Assembly: GCA_003511785.1 (NCBI GenBank)
Contig: DOIS01000117.1
Location: forward strand, 1-8,674
Source: Paracoccaceae bacterium
GTDB lineage: Bacteria > Pseudomonadota > Alphaproteobacteria > Rhodobacterales > Rhodobacteraceae
DNA length: 8,674 nt
Reading direction: 5' to 3'
Made by a program: the position numbers and the translations under genes. The notes below the pieces were generated by a model. The model worked only from the letters and a program-made list of their open reading frames with translations. It was not told the DNA's origin and ran no database searches. Positions 6,373 through 8,674 of this stretch are shown piece after piece. Positions within the stretch are counted from its first letter, which is position 1. Every line of letters starts with the position of its first letter.

Positions 6373-6816
6373 TCACTCCATCCCGACAGCTTCGCGGGCG
6401 ATCTCGTCCAGAAGGGCCTCGACCTCTTTCATCGGGCCCTCCGGCATGGGCCGGTATCCGATCATCACCTTGTCGGGCTGATCGGCCATCTGGGCGATGA
6501 ACACGTTGTAGGGGCAGAACTGGATGTTCATCGGGTCCGCTTCCATCACCTTGCGCGACAGGTCGGCAGAGCAGAAGCTGTAGACATCCGCCTCCTTGTA
6601 GAGAACGACGTCCGAGCCGACGTCCGCGCGCGTGCGTTCCAGCATCTCGCCCACATGGCTGACCGCGTCAATCACCAAGCCCCGGTTGACGATCGCGTTC
6701 TCCAGGCCGAACTCCACATCGTCGAAGCTCTGCTCGACCGTATAGGTTACGGCGTCCTGCGCAGCGGCGACGTGAGCGGCCAGCGCCAGCGCGGCGCCCA
6801 GAATGATCGGTTTCAT
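6373..6816 (-). CDS. Exported DUF302 domain protein
   Basis: The frame encodes 147 residues. An N-terminal Sec signal peptide (MKPIILGAALALAAHVAAA, likely cut near residue 19 before QDA) predicts export to the periplasm. The rest matches the DUF302 pattern: a helix with FGLENAIVNRGLVIDAVSHVGEML, a strand region VVLYKEADVYSFCSADLSRKVME, and the closing QFCPYNVFIAQM...MIGYRPMPEG. DUF302 has no settled biochemical function. Two cysteines (C82 and C101) are the only ones in the mature part and could form a disulfide or bind a ligand; this is inference. The start at 6816 is supported by GGGAGGA (6823-6829) 6 bases upstream. The gene is divergent from the glutamate synthase-like gene across about 126 bases, so the two may share control. 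Confidence 0.85.
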   Translation of the reverse strand: MKPIILGAALALAAHVAAAQDAVTYTVEQSFDDVEFGLENAIVNRGLVIDAVSHVGEMLERTRADVGSDVVLYKEADVYSFCSADLSRKVMEADPMNIQFCPYNVFIAQMADQPDKVMIGYRPMPEGPMKEVEALLDEIAREAVGME

Positions 6817-6942
6817 GAAAGGTCCTCCCGTTTTGCGCGGCCGGCCCTTGCCAGCCGCAGTGATCGCGCCCAGTCTTGACGCATCGGCAAGGGCTGCACC
6901 TTGCGCCAAGTCAAAGTCGCGAAGACATATCGGAGTATGTGA
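6817..6942. promoter_or_regulatory. Divergent DUF302 / glutamate synthase-like intergenic region
   Basis: This 126-base stretch carries ribosome binding sites for both genes: GGGAGGA on the minus strand (6823-6829) and CGGAG on the plus strand (6931-6935). TTGACG at 6876-6881 (plus) and TTGACT at 6914-6909 (minus) resemble -35 boxes, but neither has a good -10 at the normal spacing. The CTTG/CAAG half-sites at 6900-6910 are too short to call an operator. Confidence 0.45.
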
Positions 6943-8436
6943 ATGGATTTTGCCTTTAGAGCAATGCAGGCCATGGCCTTGGGCTTCGTCGTCGTGCTCG
7001 GCCTGCTGCTGCTGGTCGCATTGGTGCTCTTCGTGATCGACCGCAACCAGACCGGCGATGCCATTCGGCGCAACTATCCGGTGATCGGCCGGTTCAGGCA
7101 TCTGTTCACCGAACTGGGTGAGTTCTTTCGCCAGTATTTCTTTGCCATGGACCGCGAGGAGATGCCTTTCAACCGGGCGCAGCGCGACTGGGTGGATCGC
7201 GCCTCCAAGGGGGAGGCGAACACGGTCGCCTTCGGCTCGACGCGCAACCTGTCGATCCCGGGCACGGCGATCTTTGTGAATGCGCCCTTCCCGCCGCTCG
7301 ACGATCAATATGCCAGTTCCGAGCCGCTCTTGATCGGGCCGACCGCGCGGACCCCCTATCTGGCGCCGTCCTTTTTCAACATCTCGGGCATGAGCTATGG
7401 GGTCATTTCCCGCCCGGCGGTCGAGGCGCTCAGCCGAGGCGCGCGGGAGGCCGGTGTCTGGTCTGAACACCGGCGAAGGCGCCCTCAGCCCCTGTCACCT
7501 GGAGGGTGGATGCGACATCGTCTTCCAGATCGGCACCGCGAAATACGGCGTGCGCGATGAGCAGGGCAATCTGAGCGACGAGAAGCTCGAGGCGATCGCC
7601 GCGCATGAGCAGGTGCGCATGTTCGAGATCAAGCTCGCCCAGGGCGCCAATCCCGGCAAGGGGGCATCCTTCCCGGGGCCAAGATCACCGAGGAGATCGC
7701 TGCGATCCGGGGTATCCCCGCGGGCCAGGACAGCCTCTCGCCCAACCGGCATAAGGAAATTGCCTCTTTTTCCGATCTTCTGGACATGATCGCCCATGTG
7801 CGCGAGGTCACCGGCAAGCCGGTGGGCATAAAGACAGTGGTCGGCTCGGAAGATGTGTTCCGCGGGTTCTTCGATGTCATCAAGGCGCGCGGTGCTGACA
7901 GTGCGCCCGATTACATCACCATCGACGGCGGCGAGGGCGGCACCGGTGCCGCGCCGATGCCGCTGATCGACCTGGTGGGTATGTCGGTGCGCGAGGCTTT
8001 GCCCTTGGTGACCGACCTGCGCGACGAATACGGATTGAAAGACCGAATCCGCCTGGTCGCCAGCGGCAAGTTGATCAATCCCAGTGATGTGGCCTGGGCG
8101 CTCGCGGCAGGGGCGGATTTCGTCACCAATGCGCGCGGCTTCATGTTCGCGCTGGGCCGCATCCAGGCGCTCAAGTGCAATCGCAATACCTGCCCGACCG
8201 GGGTCACGACCCACGATCCCCGTTTGCAGAAGGGCTTGGTGGTCGAGCGTAAATACAAGCGTGTCGCCCGGTATGCCCGCGAGATCGTCCACGAGGTTGA
8301 GACCATTGCCCACTCGGTGGGCGTCGGTGAGCCGCGTCAGTTGCGCCGCCGCCACGTGCGCTTGGTGGATGCCAGCGGTCGAAGCGTGCCGATGAACGAG
8401 ACCCGCCCCAGCGTCCAGAACGCCGAGTCGGCGTGA
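6943..8436 (+). pseudogene. Membrane-anchored FMN-binding glutamate synthase family protein, two compensating frameshifts
   Basis: ATG 6943 follows CGGAG by 7 bases. An N-terminal membrane helix (about 10-32) precedes RRNYPVIGRFRHLF and a GltB-type glutamate synthase barrel. The frame fails at 7462, where an extra T turns GVWLNTGEG into GVWSEHRRR and leads to a stop at 7558-7560. In the shifted frame the family sequence continues (LNTGEGALSP, HLEGGCDIVFQIGTAKYGVRD). A G run at 7660-7664 is one base short, and the first frame resumes with PGAKITEEIAAIRGI through FMN-site motifs (IDGGEGGTGAAP, LVASGKLINP) to TGA 8436. The two shifts cancel, giving 497 residues, the usual family size. Members resemble the FMN and Fe-S part of glutamate synthase but act without known partners; the substrate is not established. 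The usual C-x5-C-x4-C reads R406-x5-C412-x4-C417, so one cluster ligand is missing. As read, the gene is disrupted; base-call error is an equally good explanation. Confidence 0.85.
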
Positions 8437-8481
8437 GTCCGGCAGCCGGGGCGACGATGGAGAGGGCGCGATTCCACGTTT

Positions 8482-8505
8482 CTTGTGGGTAAGCCTGTGG
8501 GTAAG
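8482..8505 (+). repeat. Tandem 12-mer direct repeat
   Basis: CTTGTGGGTAAG (8482-8493) is followed at once by CCTGTGGGTAAG (8494-8505), identical at 11 of 12 positions. Short GTGGGTA-type direct repeats are seen, as I recall, next to tyrosine integrase genes of genomic islands, where they act as arm-type sites. No integrase is visible here, so the role is open. Confidence 0.6.
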
Positions 8506-8524
8506 TGCCTTTTCGCGGCTTCTG

Positions 8525-8538
8525 CGACTCGCGAGTCG
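8525..8538. other. Perfect 14-bp palindrome
   Basis: CGACTCGCGAGTCG is its own reverse complement. There is no loop, so it is a poor RNA hairpin, and no T run follows. A DNA-binding or recombination site is more likely than a terminator. The half-sequence GCGAGTC recurs near the window end (8665-8671). Confidence 0.5.
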
Positions 8539-8623
8539 TGAGAGCGGGCATACACGGTGCGCCTAAATCATCTCTTTCGCCGAATAGGGCGCTGCTCAAG
8601 CGCTTGAAAAAATGCGGAAAAAT

Positions 8624-8674
8624 ATGGAGCAGGCAAAAAATGACGTTTTCACGAAAAAACCTCTTGCGAGTCAC
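8624..8674 (+). other. Possible start of a plus-strand gene cut by the window edge
   Basis: Two start codons lie in A-rich DNA near the edge: ATG 8624 (17 open codons, MEQAKNDVFTKK...) behind a weak GCGGAA, and ATG 8640 (MTFSRKNLLRV...) behind GGAG about 10 bases upstream. Both frames stay open to the window end. The visible part is too short to identify. Confidence 0.2.

Larger units (their letters stand above)
8437..8674. other. Gene-free right end with repeats and palindromes
   Basis: No confident gene lies in these 238 bases. The stretch holds a tandem 12-mer (8482-8505), a 14-bp palindrome (8525-8538), a 12-bp palindrome TCAAGCGCTTGA (8596-8607) and an A-rich segment (8605-8660) that departs from the G+C-rich composition of the rest. 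No tRNA or convincing terminator for the preceding gene was found. Confidence 0.5.

Noticed and set aside
6901..6930. TTGCGC with ACATAT as a promoter for the glutamate synthase-like gene
   Set aside because: The -10 would lie against the ribosome binding site, leaving almost no leader; weak match to both boxes.
6817..7470. N-terminal extension of the DUF302 frame on the minus strand
   Set aside because: The ATG at 6816 has a strong GGGAGGA site and begins a clear signal peptide; the upstream extension overlaps the divergent gene.
8337..8674. Minus-strand frames at the right end as genes
   Set aside because: They run antisense through the end of the glutamate synthase-like gene, lack ribosome binding sites and resemble no family.

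Overview
The window looks like chromosomal DNA from an alphaproteobacterium, most likely the Rhodobacteraceae (Roseobacter-type marine bacteria). The evidence is high G+C, strong GC-ending codon bias, and close agreement of ClpB, the PyrF N-terminus, a DUF302 protein and a membrane-anchored FMN-binding glutamate synthase-like protein with family members I know from that group. This assignment comes from recall, not from a search.

Layout, left to right. (1) The first 16 codons of pyrF on the minus strand run off the left edge. (2) A divergent intergenic region with a plausible heat-shock promoter leads into a complete clpB on the plus strand (265-2883). A perfect 13-bp stem terminator follows, placed to serve both clpB and the convergent gene beyond it. 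(3) Two minus-strand genes for secreted RTX calcium-binding proteins lie in tandem. Both follow one plan: RTX array, cap domain, proline-containing linker, second RTX array, second cap ending in DFIF. The upstream one (4729-6168) is intact. The downstream one (2951-4516) is broken twice, at an ATGA stop/start overlap and at a run of seven C's. (4) A minus-strand exported DUF302 protein (6373-6816). (5) A plus-strand membrane-anchored FMN-binding glutamate synthase family gene (6943-8436), divergent from the DUF302 gene and carrying two single-base shifts that cancel each other. (6) A gene-free right end (8437-8674) with a tandem 12-mer, a 14-bp palindrome, a 12-bp palindrome and A-rich DNA, which could be an island edge or a regulatory region.

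Functionally the window joins housekeeping genes (pyrimidine synthesis and protein disaggregation) to accessory surface/secretion genes (the RTX pair, probably exported by a type I secretion system encoded elsewhere). I see no sign of a complete new multi-gene defence or biosynthetic system. The most informative signal is that four reading-frame breaks hit two unrelated genes whose codons are otherwise well conserved. Two lie in G/C homopolymers, which suggests either base-level errors in the assembly or recent decay/phase variation. The other items worth checking are a missing cysteine in the glutamate synthase-like iron-sulfur motif, a hairpin beside the ribosome binding site of the broken RTX gene, and the palindrome and repeats upstream of the intact one.
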